A DNA stretch of 48,404 nt from contig JAWQFJ010000460.1 of NCBI GenBank assembly GCA_034096865.1, positions 44,101 to 92,504 on the forward strand. Reading direction: 5' to 3'. The position numbers were made by a program, and so were the translations under genes. This document shows positions 47,563-48,404 of the stretch, piece after piece (the first letter of the stretch is position 1; each line of letters begins with the position of its first letter). This stretch comes from Theodoxus fluviatilis. Its lineage: Eukaryota; Mollusca; Gastropoda; Cycloneritida; Neritidae. Under the pieces are notes generated by a model. That model did not search any database. It saw nothing but the letters and a program-made list of their open reading frames with translations, and had not been told where the DNA came from.

Positions 47563-48404
47563 CCTCCTCCTCCTCCAATCAAAGATAAGAGCCCAATCAA
47601 ACACTCACCAGATAGAGGATGTACTGCAGCCAGATCTGAGCATTGAGGCAGTTCTCTACCACAGCACGCTCAAACAGGCAGGTGATGCGGGCAGGATCAT
47701 CCTGGGAAAGCTCAAACTCCAAGTACTCCTGGTACTCAGCCAGTCTGGGGGCCTCTGCAGCCACCTGGCAAGGCAGGAAACACAGAGATAGCAGCTGGCA
47801 AGGCAGGAAACACAGAGATAGCAGCTGGCAAGGCAGGAAACACAGAGATAGCAGCTGGCAAGGCAGGAAACACAGAGATAGCAGCTGGCAAGGCAGGAAA
47901 CACAGAGATAGCAGCTGGCAAGGCAGGAAACACAGAGATAGCAGCTGGCAAGGCAGGAAACACAGAGATAGCAGCTGGCAAGGCAGGAAACACAGAGATA
48001 GCAGCTGGCAAGGCAGGAAACACAGAGATAGCAGCTGGCAAGGCAGGAAACACAGAGATAGCAGCTGGCAAGGCAGGAAACACAGAGATAGCAGCTGGCA
48101 AGGCAGGAAACACAGAGATAGCAGCTGGCAAGGCAGGAAACACAGAGATAGCAGCTGGCAAGGCAGGAAACACAGAGATAGCAGCTGGCAAGGCAGGAAA
48201 CACAGAGATAGCAGCTGGCAAGGCAGGAAACACAGAGATAGCAGCTGGCAAGGCAGGAAACACAGAGATAGCAGCTGGCAAGGCAGGAAACAGAGATAGC
48301 AGCTGGCAAGGCAGGAAACACAGAGATAGCAGCTGGCAAGGCAGGAAACACAGAGATAGCAGCTGGCAAGGCAGGAAACACACAGATAGCAGCTGGCAAG
48401 GCAG
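10156..48404 (-). CDS. SART3: SART3 gene model (U4/U6 recycling factor), 5' end outside window
   Basis: Multi-exon gene. SART3 (Prp24-like) binds U6 and U4/U6 snRNA and promotes snRNP reassembly in nucleus and Cajal bodies. It has N-terminal HAT repeats, an NLS-rich linker, two RRMs and a C-terminal LSm-binding peptide (family knowledge). All these parts are visible in order from 47.76 kb down to 10.16 kb: HAT exons with NCPWSGRLWQEYLLAQERHG, a basic linker with KRK, RRM1 RNP1 KGYAYVEF, RRM2 RNP1 KGLAYVEY, and the terminal MTNADFRNMLLKK. Traced coding exons: 47609-47764, 46761-46899, 41038-41145, 40643-40708, 40299-40357, 35705-35814, 35196-35308, 32621-32693, possibly 29423-30750, 29151-29364, 27186-27597, 26398-26510, 25846-25929, 25256-25363, 23747-23836, 21048-21131, 17695-17858 or 10912-11075, 10156-10351. 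Earlier HAT exons lie beyond the right edge. Confidence 0.92.
10590..10620. repeat. (CA)n microsatellite at left edge of duplication
   Basis: CA run directly before AATTTCAAAGGCTAGTGCC. The same junction recurs at about 16545. It marks the left limit of the duplicated block. Confidence 0.9.
10912..11075 (-). CDS. SART3: SART3 RRM2 end exon, copy A
   Basis: 164 bp, phase 0 in and phase 2 out. The acceptor CAACAG precedes GAGGATGCC; the donor TT/GTAAGT is at 10911. It encodes EDAKQAVMKTDGILVGEH, QISVAISNPPRRK and GGGKRESE. This is the C-terminal half of RRM2 followed by the region that precedes RGKARTQLS in SART3. It joins correctly to the terminal exon at 10351 and to the RRM2 exon at 21048. 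A near-identical copy lies at 17695-17858 (GEGSW here, GEASW there). Confidence 0.85.
11117..11580 (-). repeat. Minisatellite (25-bp ATGGGGCAATGACAAT type), copy A
   Basis: Units of about 25 bp made of CAATACAACACACATGGGGC with variable spacers (AATGA, GTATTA, GATTA). It lies 42 bp upstream of the acceptor of the 10912-11075 exon. Cysteine-rich open frames across it are repeat artefacts. Confidence 0.93.
11581..11998. other. Intron sequence shared with copy B
   Basis: Non-coding intron DNA present also at 20128-20728. It ends in TTAA (11995-11998), the piggyBac target site. No gene seen. Confidence 0.75.
12241..14040 (+). CDS. piggyBac-type transposase, intact
   Basis: 599 aa, uninterrupted. 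Transposases of this family cut and paste at TTAA using a DDD catalytic core. The protein has an acidic, serine-rich N-terminus (residues 15-60), then the DDE_Tnp_1_7-type domain (about 110-490). Candidate catalytic aspartates are D253 (ISVDEIMIKGKGRNP), D333 (VLYIDNFFTS) and D445 (MGPIDLSDQL). A C-terminal Cys/His cluster (CVYCSLGKKG, CVTCGVRLC, CHDKYH; residues 558-594) resembles the piggyBac cysteine-rich domain that binds the ends. The length is normal for the family, with no stops or frameshifts. The ATG at 12241 is about 240 bp inside the left terminus. Domesticated (PGBD-like) status is unlikely because TTAA and a terminal sequence are still present. Confidence 0.93.
   Translation: MNRSDLNRFEFEIPGDGEASEDGSTGSDDEGDLVLSEDDSSEWDSETDRSDEDVQPSTSSGRGRTRQRVSSPRGRFHQNSPRRGDFDQTLDVHIVNEYPMYEGKHGPTEFPPLDALPVDFFYLVFPQDAIDLLVEQTNLYARQKRAEWDYDTSPVEMKAFIGMLFFMGIHRLPEMNHYFSTHWVLRVPEFTERFTRRRWWQLWSNLHVADNEAARPRPGDPHHDKLWKVRPLFNLLLRAFQEKFYIGQNISVDEIMIKGKGRNPIKQYLPMKPIKRGSKVWALGCSCCAYIYDMQVYAGKVSGSVEHGLAFRVVTDLCEPHLPPGNNHVLYIDNFFTSIPLSRHLEAQGIFCVGTIRSTRKEYPEVLKNPSLLRQMKRGDYHTAAVNSNIISVWKDTKLVSLISNVHSSRDDSSVKRKRRHDGTEVVVPSPACVKDYNRFMGPIDLSDQLRKVYGIDRKSKKWWLRLIQFLLDLAMVNSFILYKQWYEQLHSPRGEKETPLNHLSFQMGVIDGLSKTFTCRRQPGPSPRPSTPRLPTRRQGHESVNLVKRNIMPAGRCVYCSLGKKGTRRKESSFGCVTCGVRLCRDTCHDKYHQSLPS
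14041..14380 (+). other. piggyBac 3' untranslated sequence
   Basis: AT-rich DNA between the transposase stop and the 362-bp satellite. Parts (14225-14340) look like a diverged satellite unit. No gene seen. Confidence 0.6.
14381..16110. repeat. 362-bp tandem satellite inside the transposon
   Basis: Five units with a 362-bp period. The anchor GTTGGGAATTTTTCCCCCAG occurs near 14477, 14840, 15202 and 15564, and a variant near 15926. Units 2-4 are nearly identical; the first and last are more diverged and the last fades after about 16070. Repeated 61- and 125-codon frames in the units are satellite artefacts. Confidence 0.92.
16343..16364. other. Assembly gap (22 N)
   Basis: Run of N. The right end of the piggyBac element and the junction to copy B are hidden here. 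Confidence 1.
16365..16542. other. Sequence between gap and duplication copy B
   Basis: TG-rich, non-coding; no match to the left flank of copy A apart from the (CA)n run at its end. Confidence 0.6.
16736..17573 (-). mobile_element. AGGTCA-rich element (copy 1, reverse), with empty site in copy A
   Basis: 838 bp flanked by TTGA (16732-16735 and 17574-17577); copy A has a single TTGA here. It starts with the hairpin-forming CTCACATGCGAAG...GTGAG and ends in GGGCTTTGCCCTTCTTG. The interior has many AGGTCA/TGACCT hexamers. The same element occurs at 28.2, 35.9, 39.2 and 44.2 kb. No coding capacity. Confidence 0.85.
17695..17858 (-). CDS. SART3: SART3 RRM2 end exon, copy B
   Basis: 164 bp, with intact acceptor (TCTACAG) and donor (TT/GTAAGT), phase 0 in and phase 2 out, like the copy at 10912. 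It encodes the same peptide with one G-to-A residue change (GEASW) and a better pyrimidine-AG context. Splicing this exon onto copy A would shift the frame and reach a stop within about eight codons, so only one copy can be used per mRNA. It is either a real alternative exon or an assembly or haplotype duplicate. Confidence 0.8.
17900..20127 (-). repeat. Minisatellite (25-bp type), copy B, about 2.2 kb
   Basis: Roughly 90 units of the 25-bp repeat seen at 11117-11580, most homogeneous between 19000 and 20000 (higher-order mixing of GACAATACAA and GACGATACAA variants). It starts 42 bp upstream of the exon acceptor. The very long cysteine-rich frames on the - strand are repeat artefacts. Confidence 0.95.
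20128..20728. repeat. Intron block with triplicated 90-bp segment
   Basis: Counterpart of 11581-11998. A segment with CACTTCTCCCTGATGGAGAG and CATACGTTGCACTGCACTG is present three times (about 20275-20535) against once in copy A. Confidence 0.8.
21048..21131 (-). CDS. SART3: SART3 RRM2 middle exon (RNP1)
   Basis: 84 bp, 28 codons, phase 0 both ends (acceptor GTCTTTACAG, donor TCT/GTGAGT). It encodes HGKVKDLRLVTYRSG and APKGLAYVEYESS. KGLAYVEY is the RNP1 motif of RRM2; the aromatic residues at positions 3 and 5 of the core contact RNA in RRMs. It continues the RRM2 start at 23747 and runs into the EDAKQAVMK exon. Confidence 0.92.
21140..21395 (+). repeat. (CCA)n microsatellite next to exon acceptor
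   Basis: CAC/CCA repeats with CAA interruptions, beginning about 20 bp upstream of the acceptor of the 21048-21131 exon. Open His/Thr/Trp-rich frames are artefacts. Confidence 0.95.
21396..22180 (+). other. SART3 intron carrying a LINE fragment
   Basis: AT-rich intron. It holds the LINE 3' remnant described separately and a (CA)n run at 22117-22150. Nothing else recognised. Confidence 0.6.
21640..21865 (+). mobile_element. LINE reverse transcriptase C-terminal remnant
   Basis: Reads GHNLKLTKKSTNTHIYKHF in one frame, then, after a slip in a T run at about 21710, NMWNSLSQEKVGADTQNAFK and NQLNKVF. The pattern (R)GH-LKL-K-(S/R)-TN then WNSLP-V-A-T-N-FK-LDK is the usual C-terminus of jockey/RTE-type LINE polyproteins. 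Only the 3' end remains. Confidence 0.65.
22190..22671 (-). pseudogene. hAT-like transposase N-terminus, frameshifted
   Basis: From an ATG at 22669-22671: an acidic start (MAEQRAHETEDENCEEND), a basic PTKKKTSK, KYHEEYPCLVTSRKGKQFAH, then a frame change into ICDFHFSVSHCGKFDCTHHV, KKIDFFVKK, another frame change, and VTKAEAMICHIIADANLPIS with FPDSKVAA. This order (charged leader, C2H2/BED-type finger with FSVSHGG-like core, then AEA...NLP.S..D...FPDS) is seen in the N-terminal part of hAT-related proteins. One expected Cys of the finger appears lost. Broken copy, ending near a GTGAGT. Confidence 0.6.
22690..23300. other. SART3 intron, repeat-rich
   Basis: Holds the upstream side of the hAT-like remnant and imperfect CAT/CCA microsatellites (22995-23110). 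No gene seen. Confidence 0.55.
23312..23746 (-). repeat. 31-bp minisatellite containing a 5' splice site in each unit
   Basis: About 14 units of a 31-bp repeat. On the - strand each unit reads AAGGTGGGTGTCCTCGGGCA followed by CTGCCTTCTCC. The array starts exactly at the donor of the 23747-23836 exon (CAG/GTGGGTGTCC), so the real 5' splice site is the first of the series and about 13 near-identical AAG/GTGGGT copies follow it downstream. Confidence 0.93.
23747..23836 (-). CDS. SART3: SART3 RRM2 first exon (RNP2)
   Basis: 90 bp, 30 codons, phase 0 both ends. The acceptor CTTTGCAG precedes YPTELETNKLFIKNLPF, then SCTREALETIFSQ and the donor CAG/GTGGGT. LFIKNLPF is the RNP2 motif of RRM2, and the order KLFI.NLPFS.T.E.L matches vertebrate SART3. 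The intron on the donor side begins directly with a minisatellite. Confidence 0.93.
23873..24020. repeat. 49-bp tandem repeat near exon acceptor
   Basis: Three units of CCATTATCATCCATCCACTA followed by CAACGAGCCTGGTTCCTACT. It begins about 36 bp upstream of the acceptor of the 23747-23836 exon. Confidence 0.9.
24021..25255. other. SART3 intron with local duplicate, C-rich tract and SINE-like piece
   Basis: GGTCCTATGCCTTGCTT plus about 60 bp occurs at 24015 and 24308 (diverged copy). A C/CA-rich tract lies at 24519-24585. A SINE-like segment lies at 25010-25160. No coding exon seen. Confidence 0.55.
25010..25160 (+). mobile_element. tRNA-derived SINE-like fragment
   Basis: Contains GTGGGTTCAATCCCTGGC (about 25050), which fits a polymerase III B box in a T-arm context. 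The 5' half (A box) is not clear. Confidence 0.4.
25256..25363 (-). CDS. SART3: SART3 RRM1 last exon
   Basis: 108 bp, 36 codons, phase 0 both ends (acceptor TGCTACAG, donor AGA/GTGAGT). It encodes MPVEAALQMDRQLVEGRP, MFVSPCETRSNKSK and AQFR. The VEGRPMFVSPC segment is a close match to the end of RRM1 in vertebrate SART3. Confidence 0.93.
25846..25929 (-). CDS. SART3: SART3 RRM1 middle exon (RNP1)
   Basis: 84 bp, 28 codons, phase 0 both ends (acceptor TGTATTCAG, donor ATG/GTAGGT). It encodes CGEVAEVRLVRNFKGKS and KGYAYVEFTSM. KGYAYVEF is RNP1 of RRM1. The same size and phase as the RRM2 RNP1 exon (21048-21131) suggests the two RRMs share an ancestral exon structure. Confidence 0.92.
26398..26510 (-). 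CDS. SART3: SART3 RRM1 first exon (RNP2)
   Basis: 113 bp, phase 1 in and phase 0 out. The acceptor TTTTTGCAG precedes a VASGSSFTHHPAKDD leader, QTVFVSNLLFDV (RNP2 core VFVSNL) and TEEKLKEIFST, then donor ACA/GTAAGC. It joins to the proline-rich exon with an exact phase match (G + TG = Val). Confidence 0.92.
26520..27185 (-). other. SART3 intron with 38-bp repeat
   Basis: Intron between the proline-rich exon and RRM1. Four units of CCCTCAAGGTAACATCACAG plus GATCTACAGTTGT lie at about 26955-27115, ending 70 bp from the donor at 27185. No other feature. Confidence 0.7.
26955..27115. repeat. 38-bp tandem repeat
   Basis: Four units alternating between CAGTTGTCCATT and CAGTTGTTCATT ends, which indicates amplification of a two-unit block. 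Confidence 0.9.
27186..27597 (-). CDS. SART3: SART3 proline-rich linker exon with 16-residue repeat
   Basis: 412 bp, phase 0 in and phase 1 out (acceptor TGTTCTTGGCAG, donor GAAG/GTGAAT). It encodes LEDRDADSAEGANAGG, PPPPKQARGPPPPGFKG, then three perfect copies of a 48-bp unit encoding PPPPGYKPPPSGDSRG, and an acidic end (GEGEAAQDEQREEE). It lies between the basic linker and RRM1, where vertebrate SART3 has a low-complexity linker without this repeat. PPPPGY/PPPP-G-K motifs are the kind bound by WW, GYF or EVH1 domains (inference). The frame is supported by exact phase matches on both sides. Confidence 0.85.
27600..28165. other. SART3 intron with 47-bp repeat
   Basis: Contains about 3.5 units of GTAGAGAAGTATGTGTAGAA plus AATTCACGGAGAAGTATTCC at 27808-27960. 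Nothing else recognised. Confidence 0.7.
28170..29032 (+). mobile_element. AGGTCA-rich element (copy 2)
   Basis: Starts CAAGAAGGGCAAAGCCCATA (with a GGGCAAAGCCC hairpin) and ends in the hairpin ACTCAC...GTGAGT near 29032. It contains about 20 AGGTCA or TGACCT hexamers, often as tandem AAGGTCAAGGTCA, and near the right end a CGGACGGACGCC tandem run (28947-28993). No protein-coding capacity. It lies in the SART3 intron between the linker exons. Confidence 0.85.
29151..29364 (-). CDS. SART3: SART3 basic / polyglutamine linker exon
   Basis: Donor AAAG/GTGAGG at 29150. It encodes EKWVSMFLQQAEKEVVARDH, KKQGKKQQKKQG, AAPAAQHQPRQQQQQ, two SKQQ motifs, a run of ten Gln and QARKRK. The QAEKEVVARDHKK part corresponds to the KAAEKEAALVQQ segment after the HAT domain in vertebrate SART3, and KKQGKKQQKK and RKRK are likely NLS elements. 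Two acceptors are possible: CCTCAG at 29365 (phase 2, 214 bp, my choice because it fits the exon at 29423) or TTGCAG at 29337 (phase 0). The CTG-rich plus strand (29173-29203) is a triplet repeat. Confidence 0.85.
29423..30750 (-). CDS. SART3: Candidate SART3 exon made of 42-bp coding repeats
   Basis: About 30 units of a 42-bp repeat (24-bp short form in places), read on the - strand as AQKAQQPLAELLEQ or ALAELLEQ. A phase-2 donor (CATAA/GTAACT at 29422) and a phase-2 acceptor (GCTGCTCAG at 30751) fit the neighbouring exons, which require an intervening exon of exactly this type. Against it, eight single-base deletions (for example CGGGG to CGGG at 30262, 30303, 30384, 30426, 30508) and one extra C at the start break the frame in 30241-30560. 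From 30063 leftward the frame is open for 214 codons. The intron to the next exon would be only 58 bp. Either a coding Gln/Leu/Ala-rich repeat damaged by consensus errors, or an intronic minisatellite. Confidence 0.5.
30751..32600 (-). other. SART3 intron: inverted repeat and 20-bp minisatellite
   Basis: Intron between the 32621 exon and the repeat-coded exon. It holds an inverted repeat (31031-31330) and the large 20-bp array. 30780-31030 shows no feature. Confidence 0.65.
31031..31330. repeat. Inverted repeat / possible MITE
   Basis: TTTGGTTAGACTTCTGCA at about 31037 reappears in reverse complement at about 31305-31325. The arms extend over about 50 bp (flanked by GGAGAGG and CCTCTCC) around a 180-bp loop. 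This gives a strong hairpin; a non-autonomous transposon is possible but no target duplication was identified. Confidence 0.5.
31463..32612 (-). repeat. 20-bp minisatellite abutting exon donor
   Basis: About 57 units of ACCCACCCCTGTCCATCCAA (on the - strand TTGGATGGACAGGGGTGGGT). Variants replace CCC by CTC, TTT or lose a C. The array ends about 10 bp from the donor of the 32621-32693 exon (CAG/GTAGGCC). On the - strand it is a long series of GGGTGGGT, a G-run-rich, donor-like context. Long Pro/His and Trp/Gly frames are artefacts. Confidence 0.95.
32621..32693 (-). CDS. SART3: SART3 exon after the HAT repeats
   Basis: 73 bp, phase 1 in and phase 2 out (acceptor GTAACCTAG, donor CCAG/GTAGGC). 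The joined frame gives E, then SYDRGSAAVVRPQLQRMLEP and SGS. It aligns in position with the vertebrate DWDIAVQKTETRLARVNEQ segment that follows the ME/FER-EG motif. Both phases match neighbours (35196 exon and the candidate 30750 exon). Confidence 0.75.
33100..33300 (-). mobile_element. tRNA-derived SINE with extra B boxes
   Basis: On the - strand, A box TGGCACAGTTGG (33286-33275) and B box GGTTCGATTC (about 33243-33233) have tRNA-like spacing with a GGGCTCTTGG anticodon-arm region between. Two further perfect GGTTCGAACC sequences follow at about 33192 and 33122, about 70 bp apart. Because GGTTCGAACC is its own reverse complement, these B boxes read on both strands. Confidence 0.6.
33980..34164. 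mobile_element. Tigger/pogo-like MITE
   Basis: 185 bp flanked by TA (33978-33979 and 34165-34166). Terminal inverted repeats CAGTAGTCGCCGCTTATTAA and its mirror (TAAGCGGCGACTACTG). Internal subrepeats of TTTTATTAACCG type. Termini beginning CAGTA..TCGCCGCTTAT with TA target duplication are typical of pogo/Tigger-derived elements. No coding capacity. Confidence 0.8.
34218..34600 (+). repeat. (GA)n microsatellite with GACA variants
   Basis: About 380 bp of GA repeats with GACAGA interruptions and a G-rich block (34414-34480). Arg-Glu and Ser-Leu frames are artefacts. Confidence 0.95.
34705..34731 (+). repeat. (ATTCT)n pentanucleotide
   Basis: About five ATTCT units. A TGACGTCA-like motif lies nearby (34692-34700), repeated at 34755-34765 with the segment CTCGCAAATGACGTCACG. 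Confidence 0.8.
35196..35308 (-). CDS. SART3: SART3 HAT exon (AYGDNKHARRILQRAV)
   Basis: 113 bp, phase 2 in and phase 1 out (acceptor TGGTTATAG, donor GAAG/GTCAGC). It encodes AYGDNKHARRILQRAV, NSVTDWLETVTEAYLNF and EREE. It matches the last HAT repeat of SART3 (HGDTQHCRKALHRAV in vertebrates). HAT repeats form helical pairs used for dimerisation and for partner binding such as USP4/USP15 (family knowledge). Confidence 0.92.
35705..35814 (-). CDS. SART3: SART3 HAT exon (KNMERAREIWNGLM)
   Basis: 110 bp, phase 0 in and phase 2 out (acceptor GTTTCAG, donor AAAG/GTCAGC). It encodes ANHCKNMERAREIWNGLM, MEGYGNKALMWLQYY and RME. It aligns with vertebrate NNMQKARELWDSIM, including the HAT consensus A.(E/K)(I/L)W and the W..Y(Y)..E motif. 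Confidence 0.93.
36100..36930 (+). mobile_element. P-like DNA transposon (non-autonomous) with THAP exon
   Basis: 831 bp with 32-bp perfect terminal inverted repeats beginning CAAAGATTATAGGTTACAC. It is flanked by a 7-bp duplication TTGGCAC (36093-36099, 36931-36937). The uninterrupted target is visible in the element copies at 28.4 and 44.4 kb. A second, inner inverted repeat (about 36160-36225 against 36785-36850; CGGCTAGCACTATGGGAGAT) is present. P elements have about 31-bp TIRs and 8-bp duplications, so the class fits well although only 7 bp match here. Confidence 0.85.
36267..36379 (+). CDS. THAP-domain exon of P-like element
   Basis: The ATG at 36267 opens MAEKHRFASDHCSAINC, then SNNRKKRPELSYFRFPRDKA, followed by a donor AAG/GTGGGT. 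This is the N-terminal part of a THAP zinc finger (C-x4-C, then N(R/K), then the S(Y/F)FRFP.D core), the DNA-binding domain of P-element transposases. The rest of the transposase is absent; read-through ends in WVISFK and a stop. Only the exon with its splice donor survives, as in internally deleted derivatives. Confidence 0.8.
37521..37993 (-). other. SART3 intron, duplicated-block copy C
   Basis: ATC microsatellite (37528-37565) and unremarkable intron. Repeated at 39834-40298. Confidence 0.7.
37994..38052 (-). CDS. SART3: SART3 HAT exon, duplicate copy C
   Basis: 59 bp identical in sequence to the exon at 40299-40357 (FGADGDPNGSLRQFWANIE). Phase 1 in, phase 0 out. Its upstream partner exon (38342-38394) is cut by the gap. 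If both copies were real and spliced in series the frame would not be kept, so this copy is probably a duplicate from assembly. Confidence 0.65.
38342..38394 (-). CDS. SART3: SART3 exon, truncated by gap (duplicate)
   Basis: Copy of the 40643-40708 exon, with donor ATCA/GTGAGT at 38341. The 5' end is missing in the N gap. One base differs near the gap (AGGTCTCC against ACGTCTCC). Confidence 0.65.
38395..38404. other. Assembly gap (10 N)
   Basis: Run of ten N between the two copies of the 2.3-kb block. Confidence 1.
38405..39238 (+). mobile_element. P-like DNA transposon, copy in block D
   Basis: Same element as 36100-36930 with a few substitutions and a small insertion near 39111. The THAP exon (about 38572-38684) and its donor are intact. 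The left target duplication is hidden by the gap. Confidence 0.82.
39239..39833 (+). mobile_element. AGGTCA-rich element (copy 4), right part
   Basis: Matches 36931-37520. The left part is missing because of the gap. Confidence 0.85.
40299..40357 (-). CDS. SART3: SART3 HAT exon (FGADGDPNGSLRQFW)
   Basis: 59 bp, phase 1 in and phase 0 out (acceptor GTGTTTCAG, donor GAG/GTAAAT). It encodes FGADGDPNGSLRQFWANIE, aligning with vertebrate ERFNESGDPSCVIMQNWARIE. This is the copy connected to the upstream exon at 40643. Confidence 0.9.
40643..40708 (-). CDS. SART3: SART3 HAT exon (EPLETFQLTMDKAVDHLF)
   Basis: 66 bp, phase 1 in and phase 1 out (acceptor GATCTACAG, donor ATCA/GTGAGT). It encodes HAEPLETFQLTMDKAVDHLF. 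It aligns with the ELEELRAAFTRALEYLKQ segment of vertebrate SART3 between the LRRR motif and the ESGDPS motif. Confidence 0.88.
41038..41145 (-). CDS. SART3: SART3 HAT exon (LRRRINWDA)
   Basis: 108 bp, phase 1 both ends (acceptor TTCCATGACAG, donor GCAG/GTGGGG). It encodes LVDRALTSGMVEATDFRM and VWGTYCEYLRRRINWDA. The ALxxGxxxATDxxxxW..Y..YLRRR pattern is highly conserved in SART3 orthologues. Confidence 0.93.
41221..41765 (-). mobile_element. R2-like retroelement 3' fragments with (CATA)n
   Basis: CATA repeats (41221-41267), a short TATCGAAACACTTTATTG end, then TATCAAATTGACTTTATT and a segment nearly identical to 210-640. On the - strand 41765-41600 reads KYASVSVMIGPRIAWKQMQQ, matching the R2-like C-terminus. 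Two separate 3' ends in 80 bp suggest repeated insertion into the CATA tail. Confidence 0.55.
41766..41822. repeat. (CATA)n microsatellite, retroelement tail
   Basis: CATA run ending in CATATCAAATCACTTTATTG; the 3' tail of the next - strand retroelement. Confidence 0.9.
42085..42941 (+). mobile_element. piggyBac-like non-autonomous element
   Basis: Flanked by TTAA (42085-42088, 42938-42941). The termini ACTCGTTCGCGGTGCG and (reverse) ACTCATTCAAGGCGCAG form an imperfect inverted repeat. It inserted into the R2-like element, whose sequence continues across the removed block. Internal palindrome GGCTCAATTGAGCC near 42108. It carries a short acidic frame (separate entry). Confidence 0.75.
42311..42553 (+). 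pseudogene. Acidic N-terminal remnant of a piggyBac-type transposase
   Basis: 80 codons, strongly acidic (IAIEEGSDAEEDALYE, DDPFHDDDDSGDFP, SESEDES), like the acidic leader of piggyBac transposases. The DDD core is absent. An upstream in-frame ATG context (ATGGCGGCGGAG at about 42298) is in a different frame. Probably an internally deleted derivative. Confidence 0.5.
43220..44170. other. Interior of hAT element
   Basis: Non-coding or heavily decayed transposon interior. No recognisable domain. Confidence 0.5.
44175..45051 (+). mobile_element. AGGTCA-rich element (copy 5), nested in hAT
   Basis: 877 bp, near-identical to 28170-29032. Starts CAAGAAGGGCAAAGCCC and ends CATGTGAG. About 20 AGGTCA/TGACCT sites. 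The CGGACGGACGCC tract (44946-45009) is longer than in copy 2. Confidence 0.88.
45560..46233 (-). pseudogene. hAT transposase N-terminal region, partial
   Basis: A - strand frame with KKTDVSNMGAAALKSHMKG followed by VAHQARAKKHQEEKSKRQ, a serine/proline-rich stretch, and then AEILWTLKMAISHFSFSST, MNELFRRMFPDSVIASKF. The first part resembles a BED/C2H2-type finger (the final S-H...H half), and AE..W.L...S.FS.(S) plus MFPDS.IA is a recurrent pattern in the N-terminal domain of hAT-related proteins. The catalytic core is missing; about 180 codons remain before the reading frame stops at 45514. Confidence 0.6.
46596..46640 (-). repeat. Short (CATA)n tail with retroelement 3' end
   Basis: CATACATA run joined to CATATCAAAATGACTTTATA; a third example of the retroelement tail junction. 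Confidence 0.7.
46761..46899 (-). CDS. SART3: SART3 HAT exon (NCPWSGRLWQEYLLAQERHG)
   Basis: 139 bp, phase 0 in and phase 1 out (acceptor CCAATGCAG, donor AAAG/GTAAAG). It encodes VNKLRVPSQTLAVLERAV, RNCPWSGRLWQEYLLAQERH and GADFNTLK. RNCPW...LW..YLLA.ERHG is almost unchanged between this sequence and vertebrate SART3, making it one of the firmest anchors for the gene. Confidence 0.95.
46905..47600 (-). other. SART3 intron with (ATC)n
   Basis: Intron between two HAT exons. It contains (CAT)n/(CCT)n at 47484-47576, ending about 30 bp from the donor of the next exon. Nothing else recognised. Confidence 0.7.
47484..47576 (+). repeat. (CAT)n microsatellite
   Basis: About 25 CAT units followed by CCT units, close to the donor of the 47609-47764 exon. 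Confidence 0.95.
47609..47764 (-). CDS. SART3: SART3 HAT exon (DPARITCLFERAVVENC)
   Basis: 156 bp, 52 codons, phase 0 both ends. The acceptor CCTTGCCAG precedes VAAEAPRLAEYQEYLEFE, then LSQDDPARITCLFERAVVEN and CLNAQIWLQYILYL; donor CTG/GTGAGT. DPARI...FERA(V/L)VENCL is conserved in SART3. Upstream exons are outside the window. Confidence 0.94.
47765..48404 (-). repeat. 30-bp minisatellite with a 3' splice site in each unit
   Basis: About 21 units, on the - strand CTGCTATCTCTGTGTTTCCT followed by GCCTTGCCAG. The last CCAG of the array is the real acceptor of the 47609-47764 exon, so every unit repeats a pyrimidine tract plus AG. One unit (near 48291) is 2 bp short. It continues past the window edge. 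The unit has no stop in any - strand frame. Confidence 0.95.

Noticed and set aside
47643..48399. SWQGRKHRDS repeat ORF (+) and cysteine/alanine repeats (-)
   Set aside because: The + strand frame is opposite to SART3 and comes from the 30-bp intronic array; the - strand frames are only of interest if upstream acceptors are used.

Overview
Animal genomic DNA, most probably from a mollusc. The evidence is interrupted genes with GT-AG introns, very dense minisatellites, and a mix of P-like, hAT, piggyBac, pogo/Tigger-like and R2-like elements. The species assignment is an inference. Two runs of N (16343-16364 and 38395-38404) show a draft scaffold.

Two host genes lie tail to tail. On the + strand, 3.2-6.6 kb holds the last three exons of SMPD4 (neutral sphingomyelinase 3). 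On the - strand, almost everything from 10.2 kb to the right edge is one long gene, SART3, the U4/U6 snRNP recycling factor. Reading from the right edge leftward, I traced HAT-repeat exons (47.8-32.6 kb), a low-complexity charged linker with a 14-residue repeat and a polyglutamine run (30.8-29.1 kb), a proline-rich repeat linker (27.6-27.2 kb), RRM1 (26.5-25.3 kb), RRM2 (23.8 kb to 17.7 or 10.9 kb) and the C-terminal LSm-interaction motif (10.4-10.2 kb). Splice phases agree at every junction I checked except inside the repeat-coded candidate exon at 29.4-30.75 kb.

Two parts of SART3 occur twice. A 164-bp RRM2 exon, with its flanking introns, is present at 10.9 and 17.7 kb; its length is not a multiple of three, so both copies cannot be used in one mRNA. 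A 2.3-kb block carrying a HAT exon and part of another is repeated across the 10-N gap at 38.4 kb and is probably an unmerged allele or overlap.

Introns and flanks are packed with mobile DNA: an intact piggyBac-type transposase gene (599 aa) followed by a 362-bp satellite; five copies of an approximately 0.85-kb element full of AGGTCA half-sites; a P-like element that keeps a THAP-domain exon; a hAT element nested in an R2-like retroelement that also carries a piggyBac MITE; a LINE 3' end; tRNA-derived SINEs; and a Tigger-like MITE. The (CATA)n satellites look like retroelement 3' tails.

The most unusual observation is that minisatellites repeatedly abut SART3 splice sites. In two cases the repeat unit itself contains a good splice site: about 13 extra 5' splice sites at 23.3-23.75 kb, and about 21 extra 3' splice sites, each preserving frame, at 47.77-48.4 kb.
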